Shown: positions 47,136 to 58,696, counted from the stretch's first letter. The stretch: 64,000 nt of DNA from Anolis sagrei (GCF_037176765.1 NC_090034.1:94960500-95024499), one strand, 5' to 3'. Notes: generated by a model not told the origin, from the letters alone. Made by a program: numbers and translations.

Positions 47136-47929
47136 CAAGGCTTGAATGAAAAGTAATGCCTCCACCTTCATTACTTGAGTTTGTATGGGAATATTTCAAT
47201 AAATCAAATGCAGAAATAATCCTTAGAATGTGCTCTTTAACTACCACTATTCATTTTTCCACATAATCACCAGACAATTGCATACATTTCTGCCAATGAT
47301 GAACAAGTTTTCTGAAGTCATTACGGAATAAGTCGACATTCTGTTTCTGCAACCAGCTTCTCACAGTTCTCTCATCCTGGGTACCCATTGCGCACAGATC
47401 TTCTGGTAGCCAAGCAAAGCAATAATGTGACCCACATGTTCTTGTGAAATGACAATTATGCTTGAAATTTCTCTCTGAGTGATACGACGATCATCCTGAA
47501 TCAATTTGTCAACCTTTTGCTTATGAAACTCGGTGGTTGCTGTCACAGGACGTCCAACTCTTTGTTTGTCATGCAAGTCAGATGTTCCCACCTCAACATC
47601 TTTGAACTTTCTCGCCCAGCAATGCACAATATTCACATCAGCACAATCACCATAAATAGCTTGCGTTCTCTGATTAATCTCCTTTGAGGTGACACCTTCT
47701 GCTGTTAAAAATTCAATGACTGCACATTGCTTAAGTTGAATTGACCAACCGTCTTCGCAGGGTTCCATACATCACACTTTAACAACACAACCATTCAATG
47801 CTAAGTCTTCCCGCCAAAATGGAACTGTAGAGGAGAGTCTACTGATCGAGCCAGTAACTGCCACATACCAGTACTGCCATCTGTTGAGGAGTTAGGAAGG
47901 TGGAAGCATTACTTTTCATTCAACCCTCG
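47136..47929 (-). mobile_element. mariner transposon, internally deleted
   Basis: Inverted ends CAAGGCTTGAATGAAAAGTA and TTCATTCAACCCTCG flanked by TA (47134-47135, 47930-47931). The minus-strand frame begins MEPCEDGWSIQLKQCAVIEF and has the paired HTH of mariner (EFLTAEGVTSKEINQR, VHCWARKFKD). After QDDRRITQREISS the reading jumps to the far C-terminus (NVDLFRNDFRKLVHHWQKCM), so the catalytic D,D34D core is deleted. It is about 0.8 kb versus about 1.3 kb for a complete mariner. Confidence 0.88.
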
Positions 47930-47931
47930 TA

Positions 47932-48399
47932 TTACTTCATTGACCCAAATGGGAAAGTGTTACTTCATTTGCATCCTATTTGTGTGCTTCCCATAGCCAA
48001 CTGGTTGACATAGAGGTTTCTTTTCACTATATGGAAAGAATACTAGATTTGATCAGCCTTTGGTCTGATCACAATGTAAAAATAATGCTTCACTAGATAG
48101 CCATTTGGTCTGATCAAATATGCTTCTTTTTTCACTGACCAAACACATTGGTTCAGGAAGTCACAATGTTCTCTCTCAGGGGAGGAAGTGGGGCTGCATG
48201 CAAAAAGCTGTCTAAGAGATGTCTGGGTTTTCTTACTATTAACAGATACAGAATTGTTTCAAGGGACAACAGGAAGTGAGGGAGGACAGCAGAGTGACCT
48301 CTTGCATTGTTTTCATTTCTGGGCCTAAAACATATGACATTTGGCTTGATCACAATTTCATTGCAGCACTAGACCATACCCAAAGAGCAAATAGCAACT
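47932..48399. other. PHLDB3 intron, unclassified
   Basis: Nothing recognised. A short repeated phrase TTTGGTCTGATCA occurs at 48060 and 48100. Confidence 0.4.
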
Positions 48400-48540
48400 T
48401 CAGGAGTGCAGTTGACAATGGGAAACTATTTATTATCTGTTATCATCTGGTTTATTTTTACTTGCATATATTATTAATTGTATTTATTTATGTTATAAGC
48501 CTTTTGGGGAGATGGGGTAGGGTATAAATAAAAATTATTA
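48400..48540 (+). mobile_element. L2 LINE 3' tail
   Basis: AGCCTTTTGGGGAGATGGGG and TAGGGTATAAATAAA, the L2 3' terminus. Confidence 0.7.
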
Positions 48541-48543
48541 TTA

Positions 48544-48597
<54 letters not shown>

Positions 48598-49640
48598 GAT
48601 ACACAACTAGAGTAGTACACAGCAAACAAGATCCCTGTGCTGGCTTTTGTATTCGATCACACGTCAGACACTTCCCAAGTGTCTAGGACTGTGTGATGTA
48701 TCCGCAAATAATGTGTGCAGATCCGAGTAGGTAATTGGTAATTGGTAATTTTGTCAGTGTTGATTGTTTTTAATTGCAGGTCAAAGTCTTTAGGCATTGC
48801 ACCCAGTGTGCCAGTCTCCACTGAGACCAGCTTTACTGGCTTGTGCCAAGTCTTTGCAGTCCAATCTTTAAATCCATGTATCGTGTCAGCTTTTTCAGTT
48901 GCTTCTCATCAATTCTGCTGTCGCCTGGAATTGCAACATGGACAATCCATACTTTTCCCCCCATGATTGTGAGGTCAGGAGTATTGTGCTCCAAAACTCT
49001 GTCAGTCTGGATTCGGAAGTCCCAGAGTAGTTTGACGGATTCATTTTGTATAGCATTTTCAGGCTTGTGATCCCACCAGTTCTTTGTCGCAGGCAGATGG
49101 TATTTGTGGCACAAGTTACAATGAATCATCTGAGCAACGGTGTTATGGCTCTGCTTGTAGTCTGTCTGCGCGATCTTCTTGCAGCAGTTGAGTATGTGAT
49201 CCATCATTTCATCTGCTTCCTTGCAGAGTCTACACTTGGGATCTTTCGTCGACTTTTCAATTCTGGCTTTGATGGCATTTGTTCTAATGGCTTGTTCTTG
49301 GGCTGCAAGAATCAGGCGCCCCATCTCCTTTTTGGAAGTTCCACTTGTGAGCCACATCCATGTTTTTCCTTGTCTACTCTCAGGAATTGTCTATGGAGAG
49401 CCTTCTTTGGCCAGTTTTCTCTTTTGCTCTTTGTTTTGCACTTTAAGCAGCTTTCTACTATTGACTTCCATCAATGTTGGTTCTTGATTGCCTTTCAGAT
49501 AATCTGCAGTGCATGTTTCTCTTCTACTGTTTTGTTTCACTTGCAGAAGCCCTCTGCCTCCTGATTTTCTGGGCAGGTAAAGTCTGTTGACATCACTACG
49601 TGGGTGTAATGAGTAGTGGATTGTCATCAGTTTTCCTGTC
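48541..49640 (-). mobile_element. R4-clade LINE, 3' half of ORF
   Basis: The minus-strand frame of 174 codons reads MWLTSGTSKKEMGRLILAAQ, then CRLCKEADEMMDHILNCC (CCHC motif) and, after HNT, PDLTIMGGKVWIVHVAIPGD, the PD...D type restriction-like endonuclease of R2/R4 elements. Upstream SLHPRSDVNRLYLPRKSGGR belongs to the same protein. The (TTA)n run at 48541-48598 is its 3' tail. A LINE with this endonuclease is target-specific in some animals but dispersed in lizards. Confidence 0.8.
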
Positions 49641-49845
49641 TTCTTCTTCTTCTTCTTCTTCTTATTATTATTATTGTTATTATTTGAAACACAACAAGAT
49701 GAGTCCACAGCAGACAAGAATAATGCATGCAGATCCCAGTAAGGTGGCCTTCTGCAGCTGGCAGATGGTAATTTTGTCAGCGCCGATTGTGTTTAAGTGC
49801 AGTTGTTGTGGTTGTTGTTGTTGTTGTTGTTGTTGTTTTACACTT
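49641..49845 (-). mobile_element. R4 3' end, second copy, with TTC, TTA and TTG runs
   Basis: After (TTC)n and (TTA)n the sequence AAACACAACAAGATGAGTCC and GGTGGCCTTCTGCAGCTGGC matches R4 3' regions at 56290 and 56420. A (TTG)n run ends it. Confidence 0.75.
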
Positions 49846-50299
49846 TAGAAAGCAAACACAGATTCTACATATATACCCAGCCCTGAGTACAGAACTTACT
49901 TTGGATTATTCTGAAAACAATGAAAATCTTACCATCCAAAACTGGAATGGATGCTGTATGGACAGTGTAGCTCAGAGAATTGCCCCCTACCACTCTTTGT
50001 GTTTTGCTCTCTCCCCATACATATCTATACAATAAGCCTTCATTTTCTTCTACAGTCCTTCTCAAAATAGTGATCAGAAGTGTGGTTGTGTCACTTCCAG
50101 TCCCCGTTTTGAACGAGAAAGGAGAATATGCAATTCTGAATTACTTTTGCATAGTTTCACCTGTTAGAGGAGTAGGAGTTCTAAATGGTTTATGGCCACA
50201 AATGTTTGAAAGTGGCATTGTTTTTTTTAATGCAGGGTCTATGGGAGATTGATAGGGAGCTTTGCCCAAGTCTAGGAGTCCAATGTGTTAGCTACTCAC
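49846..50299. other. PHLDB3 intron, unclassified
   Basis: Nothing recognised. Confidence 0.4.
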
Positions 50300-50387
50300 C
50301 CTTTCCTGCAGCAGCCGCTCTCTCTCAGCCATGGCTTCCCGCACCCTTCGCTCCATCTCAGCCAACTTGCTGACGCAGGTCCCAAGG
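50300..50387 (-). CDS. PHLDB3: PHLDB3 exon: second coiled-coil segment
   Basis: After a split Ser codon it reads LGTCVSKLAEMERRVREAMA then ERERLLQER, a heptad-compatible, charged helix as in the second coiled coil of LL5 proteins. Acceptor: TTTCCTGACAG. Donor: AGG|GTGAGT. It has 88 bases, phase 2 in and phase 0 out. Confidence 0.92.
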
Positions 50388-50821
50388 CTGTCAGGAAACA
50401 TATCTGGTTAGTGTCAGTGCTGATGGAGATGCCATATGGACAGACAGTGGTGCAACATGAGATGAAAGTACCCCTGTGTAAGAGAACTGCTATCCATAAG
50501 ACCACAATGGGGGGGGGGGGGGTTAAAAGGAAACTTTGCTTTTGTTGCTGCTGTGTTCCTTCAGTTGTCTCCAAATTACAACAACCCTTTTCAAATGGCT
50601 TTTTTGGTGGGATTTATTCAAATGAGATTTGTCATTGTATTCCCTTTAAAGCTGGGAGTTTGGGACTGGGAATAACAGTTCCTACACAGATAACAATTTT
50701 CAGAATGAAGAATTTCCTTCCCAGGACTAATTCTGAAGTTCTGGTGGCAATTCAAGAATGGGCACTTTGCTTCAAGGCTGTGCAACATTCAAAAATAATA
50801 GGCAAAGCTACTAATAAACAC
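50388..50821. other. PHLDB3 intron with poly(G) tract
   Basis: An uninterrupted G run of about 14 at 50509-50522; the rest is unclassified. Confidence 0.5.
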
Positions 50822-51000
50822 AGCCAGCATGGTATAGAGGTTTGAATGCTGGACTGGGACTCACAGAAACAAGTCACACCCAGCTTCAGCGAAAGACCTT
50901 CTCTTAACCAATTTTGCCATGCAATCCAAGGGTCACCTAAGGGTCACTATAAGTCAGAAATGATGTGAAAACACAACAACAATAACAACAACTCTATAAA
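50822..51000 (+). mobile_element. Sauria-type tRNA SINE with BovB-like tail
   Basis: GCCAGCATGGTATAGAGGTT head, GGTCACTATAAGTCAGAAAT body and an (AACAAC)n tail. Confidence 0.8.
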
Positions 51001-51005
51001 ACATT

Positions 51006-51230
51006 GAGTTGTTGTAGGTTTTCCGGGCGGTATGGCCATGTTCTGGAAGCATTCTCACCTGCATCTATGGCAAGCATCCTCAGAGGTTGTGAGGTTGTGG
51101 CAACCAACTTCTGAGGATGCTTCCACAGATGCAGGCGAAACGTCAGGAGAGAATGCTTCTAGAACATGGCCATACAGCCTGAAAAACCTACAACAACCCA
51201 GTGATTCCGGCCATGAAAGCCTTTGACAAC
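51006..51230. mobile_element. Fold-back Penelope-like unit, 225 bp
   Basis: Left arm GAGTTGTTGTAGGTTTTCCG, right arm back to CCTACAACAACCCAGTG. Flanked by the perfect 12-bp duplication CTATAAAACATT (50994-51005 and 51231-51242). Confidence 0.88.
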
Positions 51231-51254
51231 CTATAAAACATTCATGGAACGGCA

Positions 51255-51301
51255 TTCTGATCCCTTTTTGGGAGATGGGGCGGGGTATAAATATATTATT
51301 A

Positions 51302-51343
<42 letters not shown>

Positions 51344-51345
51344 GT
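51255..51345 (+). mobile_element. L2 tail scrap with (ATT)n
   Basis: TTTTTGGGAGATGGGGCGGG, GTATAAATA and an ATT run. Confidence 0.7.
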
Positions 51346-51363
51346 GGGGATAATATATGTTTA

Positions 51364-51515
51364 TGTGCCTTAACACAACCCATGAATTTCAAAGGGCTTT
51401 CTTAGAAAAGGAAAACTCAGGGGCATTCCTTTGCAGTTTCCCATCCAAATACAACCAGGGCTGGTCCTGCTTAGTTTCCAAGATCAGACAGGATCTGATG
51501 CCTTTAGGGTATTTG
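51364..51515 (-). mobile_element. 5S rRNA-derived SINE
   Basis: The right part (51440-51515: TTTCCCATCCAAATACAACC, GGTCCTGCTTAGTTTCCAAG, ATCAGACAGGATCTG) is the complement of 5S rRNA with its internal promoter region. Confidence 0.8.
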
Positions 51516-51588
51516 TCAAGAGAATGATTACATAGTCACTTGGCTGGAAAAGGAGAAGTATAGAAGCAATTGGCAAGACAAACTAATG

Positions 51589-51723
51589 CAGTGGTTCTCA
51601 ACCTGTGGGTCCCCAGGTGTTTTGGCCTACAACTCCCAGAAATCCCAGCCAGATTACCAGCTGTTAGGATTTCTTGGAGTTGAAGGCCAAAACATCTGGA
51701 GGCCCATAGGTTGAGAACCACTG
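51589..51723. mobile_element. Short hAT MITE, 135 bp
   Basis: CAGTGGTTCTCAACCTGTGG to AGGTTGAGAACCACTG, flanked by AACTAATG (51581-51588) and AACGAATG (51724-51731). Confidence 0.9.
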
Positions 51724-51795
51724 AACGAATGCATTTTGGCAGGAAAAGTTGAGATGAAAATGGGCAAAGCATGACAGCAAACAATATGAGCTCAC

Positions 51796-51952
51796 CTGTA
51801 GGTTTCTTGGGTGGTTCCTCCCAGCTGTCCTACAGCCCCTTGGGCACCAAGCAGCTGATAAAGGGGGTTGTTGAGGCGTGAGAATTGTAGGTTTGGACTG
51901 CCCAGGTTTCTGCCAGAGAGCTGTGCTGCAAGTATGCTGGGGTCCAAAGCAC
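51796..51952 (-). CDS. PHLDB3: PHLDB3 exon: low-complexity linker
   Basis: After a split Gly codon it reads ALDPSILAAQLSGRNLGSPN then LQFSRLNNPLYQLLGAQGAV and GQLGGTTQETY. No domain is recognised; it lies between the Arg-rich segment and the second coiled coil. Acceptor: TCTCTTCTAG. Donor: ACAG|GTGAGC. It has 157 bases, phase 1 in, phase 2 out, matching both neighbours. Confidence 0.88.
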
Positions 51953-52029
51953 CTAGAAGAGATGGGACAATGTTGAATGGGGATGATTGTGATGGGTCAT
52001 TATCAGCAGCAGCTTCTGTGCAAATGCTA

Positions 52030-52224
<195 letters not shown>

Positions 52225-52518
52225 TTAAAGGAAATTATATCTAATACACAGTGGCAGTTGATGAAGCCTCTTCTGGTTTTTCACTCAAACTTTAAGAGAG
52301 GTGTCTAAGGTGCTGAATTTATTTGCTGATAGGTTTCAGAACCCTAGATATCTCTTTTAAAGTTTGAGTTAAAATCCAAGGAAGACCCATTGCCCCACTG
52401 ACTTAGAAGCCACAAATTAGCATTGCTAATACAAATACAGTACAGAGACTCACAACTTCATCCCACAAGGTGAGGCAAGCAATGGGAGTCATCTTTTGAT
52501 CATTTGTATACACTTTAT

Positions 52519-52617
52519 CATTTCTATTCACTTTAAATTTGATGGGCTTCCTATGAAGCCCATCAAATGACACCAGACTGCTTCCAATGGATTCTGTCTT
52601 TCAAGTGAATAGAAATG
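52519..52617. repeat. Nested perfect inverted repeats
   Basis: Outer arms CATTTCTATTCACTT (52519-52533) and AAGTGAATAGAAATG (52603-52617) match at 15 of 15. Inner arms 52537-52550 and 52555-52568 match at 14 of 14 around the loop CTAT. Confidence 0.9.
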
Positions 52618-53562
52618 AGACTTGTGAAGCTGGGGAGGAATCAACTCCACTGTTCTCTCTGCACATCGAAATGGCTGAATAGTTATTTAAGGTGGGATGG
52701 AACTGTTGGATTTTAAAGTGGGATGAGGACTATTGTTGAATTTTTCATTTCCTTTGGAAATGGAAGGCCACTGAATGCCTCAGAAGATTATTCCCCCCCC
52801 CCCCCCAAACTTCTGGGATGAGTTCCATAGACAATGTTGTTTTCAGTGTATAGGCAATTTCCCTTACTCTAGATTACATTATCGGCCCACTTAGCTTTAC
52901 AATGTTCGCTCTAACCAGACTTTGGAAGAGTTCTTTTTTTTAACCACAGCTCTCCATATCTCCAAACTACCATGGCCAGTTCTTCCCACAAGCATATGAA
53001 GGATCACAAGTGAAGTTAGAACACAGCTTGTGTTGTACTGCAGGATCTTACATAAGGTTGCCACCGGTTCATACTTGTGATTACAGGACCTCAAGGTCTT
53101 TCTGAAACCTATCACACATCCCCAGTAAAATGAATGGCACAACATGACAAGCTTTTCTGAATAACAGCTCTCTGTTTATCTCCTCCCACCGTATCCAGTC
53201 TTTTAAGAAGTGAATATTGAAAGGAGTCGTCATTCTCATTTCTAGTTCCACAGGACAGCTGCTCCTAAATTCATCTCCATTTCAGCATTTCTTTAACTGA
53301 ATTTCATAATAACAGGCCCAGCCCTACCACAAAGGACATTGCACCAACTATATGAGCTCTGAAGCTATACTCCTCTGATGGACGACAAGAGTGCTGTGTG
53401 AGCTGCATCTCTTGTTTATTCCTCACCAACAACTTGCTGGAATAGTTTTGTCTTTTATCCCAGGTCACAGAATATATCAAGTTGACCATCTTCTTCTCAG
53501 CCCACATAATATGTCAGGTTTATCTACAGCCTCCAACAATAGATGCAAACTCTCTGTGAATT

Positions 53563-53699
53563 GGATTGCTGTGCGTTTTCTGGGCTGTATGGCCATTCCT
53601 GAAGCATTCTCTCCTAACATTGCCATATCTGGCCATACAGCTCGGAAAACTCACAGCAACCCAGAGATTCCGGCCATGAAAGCCTTCAACAACACATTT
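53563..53699. mobile_element. Fold-back Penelope-like unit, 137 bp
   Basis: GGATTGCTGTGCGTTTTCTG and GGAAAACTCACAGCAACCC are the arms. Flanks TCTGTGAATT (53553-53562) and TCTGCGAATT (53700-53709) differ at one base. Confidence 0.78.
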
Positions 53700-54939
53700 T
53701 CTGCGAATTATAAACTGGAGGAAGCTGCTATAATGAATATCCTAGATGACACTGACCAAACTGACAGCAAAATACAGATTACACCAAAGTGACTTGATTT
53801 TTTTTTTGACATGGAAAGGTTTGCAAAATGTCTGGTGTGATGGCAGAATGCTACAGAATCATTCTCTAGCATGGTGCTAACACTCCAGATGCTTTGAGAG
53901 CATTTTGTGCCTTCCCCAATCCAGCAACCAAGGTAAACAAAAGCTCCTGCTAGACACTTTAATTCAGAACTTATCAATGTTATCCTTGTTATGACTATCA
54001 CTCCACAATCAACATGGCTGCTTTTCCACAGTCTTCCAACTTATGTAGAACTCAAGCTACATTCCTTTGGAAGTACAACACTATGGTCTCATTGTAGATT
54101 GCAGCTAGATGGGGAGCAAACTCCTAATTGTCTACCTAAATATGTCAGCAGGATAGCTGTGTTGTTCAACAAGCTTGACCGGTATGTGATATGTAATAAA
54201 CTTTCAAATAAATGCACTGAGGATATTTCCATTCATGTCTATTATTCATGGGGACTCTACTGGGAGGTAAAACACATGCCTCTAAATACCAGTTGCTCAA
54301 AAGCAACAGTAAAAGAAATCCATAAATGGTCAGTTCCACCACTATTCTCAGAAGTGAGGAACTTACATTTGGCAGCAACACAGCTTTAAAATGTAGAAGT
54401 TGAGAGTCCTTTACTCAGAAATCTGAAAACCTCCAAAACCTGAAACTTTTGCTGCCAGCCATCCATTTCTATCTCTGTGGAAAGGGTGCTGCTTACTCTT
54501 CCATTGCTATGGAAACTTTCCTTAAGGTGCCCATGTTATACCACTGTCAAACATTTGATGGAAAGAGAAAGGAGGAAGGATTCTGGTTCCTGTGACTCCA
54601 CAAGATCCCTTTCCAAAAAAAAGCAGAAATTCCAAACACTTCCATGGGTGTCACCACACTTTCCAACTGTTTGGCAAAATAACCATCATAGATGGAAAGG
54701 GAAGAAAAAGGTCCAAATGGATCCACCCACCAGTGATGGCAACTGGATGACATGCCAGTTGGTAGTACACCTGGATCCACTTGGACATTTCACTCCCTTC
54801 CTGGGTATGAGAACCACAGTGGATGAGTAAACTAACAGTGCAGTGTGAGTGATGTGCCAATTAGTGACACAGTCAGATCCACTTGGATTTTTTCTTCCTT
54901 TCCCAACAACAAGGACTATAGGCTGTTTCTCTAATAGCA

Positions 54940-55534
54940 TCTCCCTATATAAACTATCAGGTGCACTGCGGTCTACAGAGGAGACCCTCCTCTCAGTCCC
55001 ACACATGCCAGAAGCTCAGTTGGTGGAAACGAGAGTGGGGGCCTTCTCTGTGATCGCTCTATGTCTCTGGAACTCCTTCCCTAAAGAAATACACCCTCTT
55101 CTCCTTTAAGAAACTGGTAAAAATGCTCCTATGCACTTTAGCATATGGAGAGGAGGAGGATTAGGTCTGCTGGCTAATCTACAGTTATGATACATCATAA
55201 ATGAAACAACCATGTCAGCCATTTAAACATACTATCTCATAATTTGTTTTTAGGGTGTGCATTGTAATGTTTATTTATGTATTAGTTTTTATGTCTTAAT
55301 GGATTGTTCTTGTTTTTATTTTATTTTGATACTTAATTCTTTTGTTGTAAGTTTTCTGCTGTTACTCTACATTATTTTGTATTATTTCGATGTCTCTGTA
55401 TCTACTTTGAGGCATTGAATGTTTGCCTTTTTATGTGTAAACCATTCTGAGTCCTTCTGGGGAGAGACGGTTGTCTAGAAATAAAGTTTTATTATTATTA
55501 TTATTATTATTATTATCATTATTATTGACACAAA
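54940..55534 (+). mobile_element. L2 LINE 3' part with ATT tail
   Basis: Frame EETLLSVPHMPEAQLVETRV then GAFSVIALCLWNSFPKEIHP; 3' end GGGGAGAGACGGTTGTCTAG and (ATT)n. Confidence 0.85.
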
Positions 55535-56350
55535 AACACAGTATGATACAGCAAACAAGACATAGATACTGGATTTCGTATCACCAAATCACAAGTCGAA
55601 TACTTCTCAAGTGTTTGGGACTGTTCAGGCCTGTAGCGAGGGGGTGGTTTTAGGGGTTCAACCCCCCCCCCCTGAAATGTTTCAGATTTTTAAAAAAACC
55701 TGGTTTACTCATGAATTTTAACTGGTTAACCAAATCCTCATGCTAAGTCTATGAGATGCAAAAAATTAAGAGTCCCTCCAGAACTGCAAGCACTATCTCA
55801 AGCAAATATTGACAATTGATTCACACTGTCATTACTTGCAGCAATAGCCGATGTAGCGAAGAAACCAAGTTGGGGTGGGGGGGGGGGTGAATGCTCTCAT
55901 TAAGGAGGCCAGGCTTGGTGGAGATGGTTGACAGGGGCAGAGCTGCAGGCTACTGAAGGCTGCTCTGCGCCCTACTGTGCTCTTGGCTTCAGCGTGAGCT
56001 AGGAGGCAGGTTTTAACCCCCCCCCCCCCCGAAATTTTCAACAACCCCCCCCCCCCAAATTTCAACCCCTCCCGAAATTTTTTTCTGGCTACGGCCCTGG
56101 GACTGTGTGATATATTTTCTAATGATGCGTGCAGATCAAGTAAGGTGGCCTTTTGCAGTTGACAGATTGTGATTTTGGCAATGTTTATTGTTTCCAAATG
56201 CCAGCTGAGATCTGTTGACACGGCACCCAATGTGCCGAGTACCACTGGGACCACCTGTACTGGTTTATGCCAGAGCTTTTGCAGTTCGATTTTGAGGTCT
56301 TGATTATTATTCTTTGAAACACAACAAGATGAGTCCACAGCAGACACTCT
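55535..56350 (-). mobile_element. R4 3' end interrupted by hAT
   Basis: GACACAAAAACACAGTATGA and CTTCTCAAGTGTTTGGGACT, resuming at 56100 with GGACTGTGTGATATATTTTC, then GCCGAGTACCACTGGGACCA. Same R4 3' region as 48600-48860. Confidence 0.75.
55626..56099. mobile_element. hAT element inserted in R4 tail
   Basis: The ends CAGGCCTGTAGCGAG and CTGGCTACGGCCCTG are inverted copies. Flanks GGACTGTT (55618-55625) and GGACTGTG (56100-56107) agree at 7 of 8. The element is rich in C tracts (55662, 56012, 56046) and a G tract (55873). Confidence 0.85.
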
Positions 56351-56379
56351 GCTGACTGTTGTAGTGGATCACATGTCGG

Positions 56380-56581
56380 ACATTTCCCAAGTGTCTAGGG
56401 CTATGTGATATATCGGCGAATAATGTGTGCAGGTCCCAGTAAGGTGGCCTTCTGGAGCTGGCAGATGGTAATTTTGTCAGTGCTGATTGTGTTTAAGTGC
56501 AGGCCAAGGTCTTTAGGCACTGCACCCAGTGTGCCGATCACCACTGGGACCACTTTGACTGGCTTGTGCCAGAGTCTTTGC

Positions 56582-56617
<36 letters not shown>

Positions 56618-56640
56618 TTATCATCATCATCATCACATAT
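56380..56640 (-). mobile_element. R4 3' end, further copy
   Basis: CAAGTGTCTAGGGCTATGTG to TTGTGCCAGAGTCTTTGCA, followed by (AAT)n and (TCA)n runs at 56582-56640. Confidence 0.8.
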
Positions 56641-57109
56641 TACAGTAGCCAAATGAAGATCCAGTTTGCTTCTCTGTACTTTTTAATTTGGGATATGATA
56701 CAGGGAGTTATCCAAAATCCCTTCCATTCCCCAAGAGCTGTTAAGCTCCTGGATAGGGTCACTGCTGATGCTTAACAGTGGATAGGGGATGGAAGAGGGA
56801 GGCAACCCAGATAAGAAAGATATAGCTGATCTAGCTTTTGAGAGGAAGGAAAAAGAGATGGAGCACACACTCACTTCTTTTCTTATCCAGACTGAGATCA
56901 GCTGCCTCTCCAATTCCTTTACTGCATTCCATCCCCACCGATAAACAGCAAGAGTTTGAAATGCTTGTGCGAGACACTAAACTAAACATGAAGAGTGTCC
57001 AGCTTCAGAAACCCAAAGTAGGATCTAGGTTATTAAGAGTTGTATGTTTGTACCTATGTAATTTGATGACAACACCTACAATTAAAACTTGTCCGCCAGC
57101 TGTGCCCAT
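56641..57109. other. PHLDB3 intron, unclassified
   Basis: Nothing recognised. Confidence 0.4.
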
Positions 57110-57872
57110 ACTTTGGGAAGTCAGACTTGGCCAGTGTAGTCCACATTCTGGTTACATCCCAAATAGACTAGTGCAAAGCACTCTATGTGAGGTTTCCTTT
57201 GAAGACTGTTTGGAAGCTTCAAATGGTCCAACGGGCAGTAGCCAGATTACTCACTGGATCGGTGTACAGCGAGCATACAACTCCCCTGTTATGTCAGTTC
57301 CACTGGCTGCCAGTCTGCTACTGAGCACAATTGAAAGTGCTGGCTTTAGCCTATAAAGCCCAAATGGTTCTGGCCCAGCGTACCTGTCTAAATATATATC
57401 TCCCTATGAACTCTCTTGGAATTTAAGATAATATGGGGAGGCCCTGCTCTCGATCTCGCCTCCTTCACACGTGCTGTTGGTGGGGACGACAAACAGGGCC
57501 CTTTCATTGGTGGCCCCTTGGCTGTGGAATTCCCTCTCTAGGGATATTATTTCAACCCCCTTCTCCTGACCTTCTGAAAGAGAGTGAAAACGTGGCTTTG
57601 GGATTAAGCCTTTAGAGAACAATTGTAGTGAAATAGATGGATATGGAATTATGTGCATTGACCACTGGAATGGCCCAGATTACCATTGTGGACAGCGTGG
57701 TTAAGAGTGAATGTAATGTTTTTATATGTTTAAATGTGTTTTAATTCTATCTTAAAATGTTTATTTCAGTTGTACATTAGTTTAAGGCATCAAATCGTTG
57801 CCTATGTGTAAAGCTACCTTCAGGGTTAAGAAGGGTGGGATATAAATATGGTAAATAAATAAATACATAAAT
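57110..57872 (+). mobile_element. L2 LINE 3' part
   Basis: Broken frames include AGTGCAAAGCACTCTATGTG (DYCxALYVGLP region), GCCCTTTCATTGGTGGCCCC and the end GAAGGGTGGGATATAAATAT with (AAAT)n. Confidence 0.85.
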
Positions 57873-58305
57873 AAATACAATCTCTCATAATTTTTTACAT
57901 GCTCAATTTGGATTATCTTCTTTTACATTTTGCAGTTCTGTCACCTTGGGAGGCCCTCTTTTAACATTTTTGGTTTGCCAGCCTCCCTTGTGTCTGGTGT
58001 TTTGGGTTCCACCCTGTTGCTTGGAGCACCACCTAGCACTGGAATCCGGTCTGAAAAATTATCTGGAAGTGAATTAGGCCCTTAGGGGATAAGAAGGACC
58101 CCGCCTTCAAGGTAGGTGCTCCGGTATTGCCGGATTTGTCACTGGCCTTCAATCTGTGCCTTCTTGAAAAGGAGCAGATCATCTGGCGGATTTGTCTCCT
58201 CTTGATGAACAATACGGCTGTAGAGCAGGAGGATAACATCCACATATGTACAAGGAAGAGACAGAGACACTGACAATCAAGACAGACCAACAGGACAAGA
58301 CAGAC
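57873..58305. other. PHLDB3 intron; possible unresolved exon
   Basis: A minus-strand acceptor-like CTGCTCTACAG at about 58218-58228 precedes a frame RIVHQEETNPPDDLLLFKKA, then QIEGQ and stop. No in-phase donor joins it to the neighbouring exons, so I do not call it. Confidence 0.3.
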
Positions 58306-58404
58306 CTTGACAGAACTGTGGACGGAGAAGACACAGGAAGATGAATCAGATTGGTCCGAGCCCAAGACAATGAGTTTCCGATCCGTCTTTTGGGTGAAAG
58401 TGAG
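58306..58404 (-). CDS. PHLDB3: PHLDB3 exon: linker after first coiled coil
   Basis: Phase 0-0 frame of 33 codons: LTFTQKTDRKLIVLGSDQSD then SSSCVFSVHSSVK. The acceptor TCTCTCCTGCAG is strong; the donor AAG|GTCTGT is weak. Phases agree with both VTQ (59024) and GSF (52155). This is the least certain exon of the set. Confidence 0.6.
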
Positions 58405-58696
58405 CTGCAGGAGAGACACAGGCACATCAACATGGGAGCATAGCAGAAAGCATGAAAGCAGAGGAGAGGCTTTTTCTCCATTTCTTAAACACTAAAGCCA
58501 TCCTCCATTGTGTCAATCACTGAAATCAATCAAGGGGAAAGACAGAAATGAGGTTAAGAGCAATTACTGAAGGTTTTGGCACTTGTGGATTTGGGAAAAT
58601 ATAGATGACAACATACATAAGTCTCTCCCTCTCCCTTTCCTCCAGTAATACACTATGTTATCCTCACAACAATCTAGAGGTGTTGTCTAAGAGGAA

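Noticed and set aside
47361-47768. 135-codon frame as a domesticated transposase gene
   Set aside because: It sits between intact mariner ends with TA duplications and lacks the catalytic core; there is no sign of host use.
51440-51515. 5S rRNA gene on the minus strand
   Set aside because: Only the 5' part of 5S rRNA matches and it is fused to SINE body sequence; the same fusion occurs at 30322-30530.
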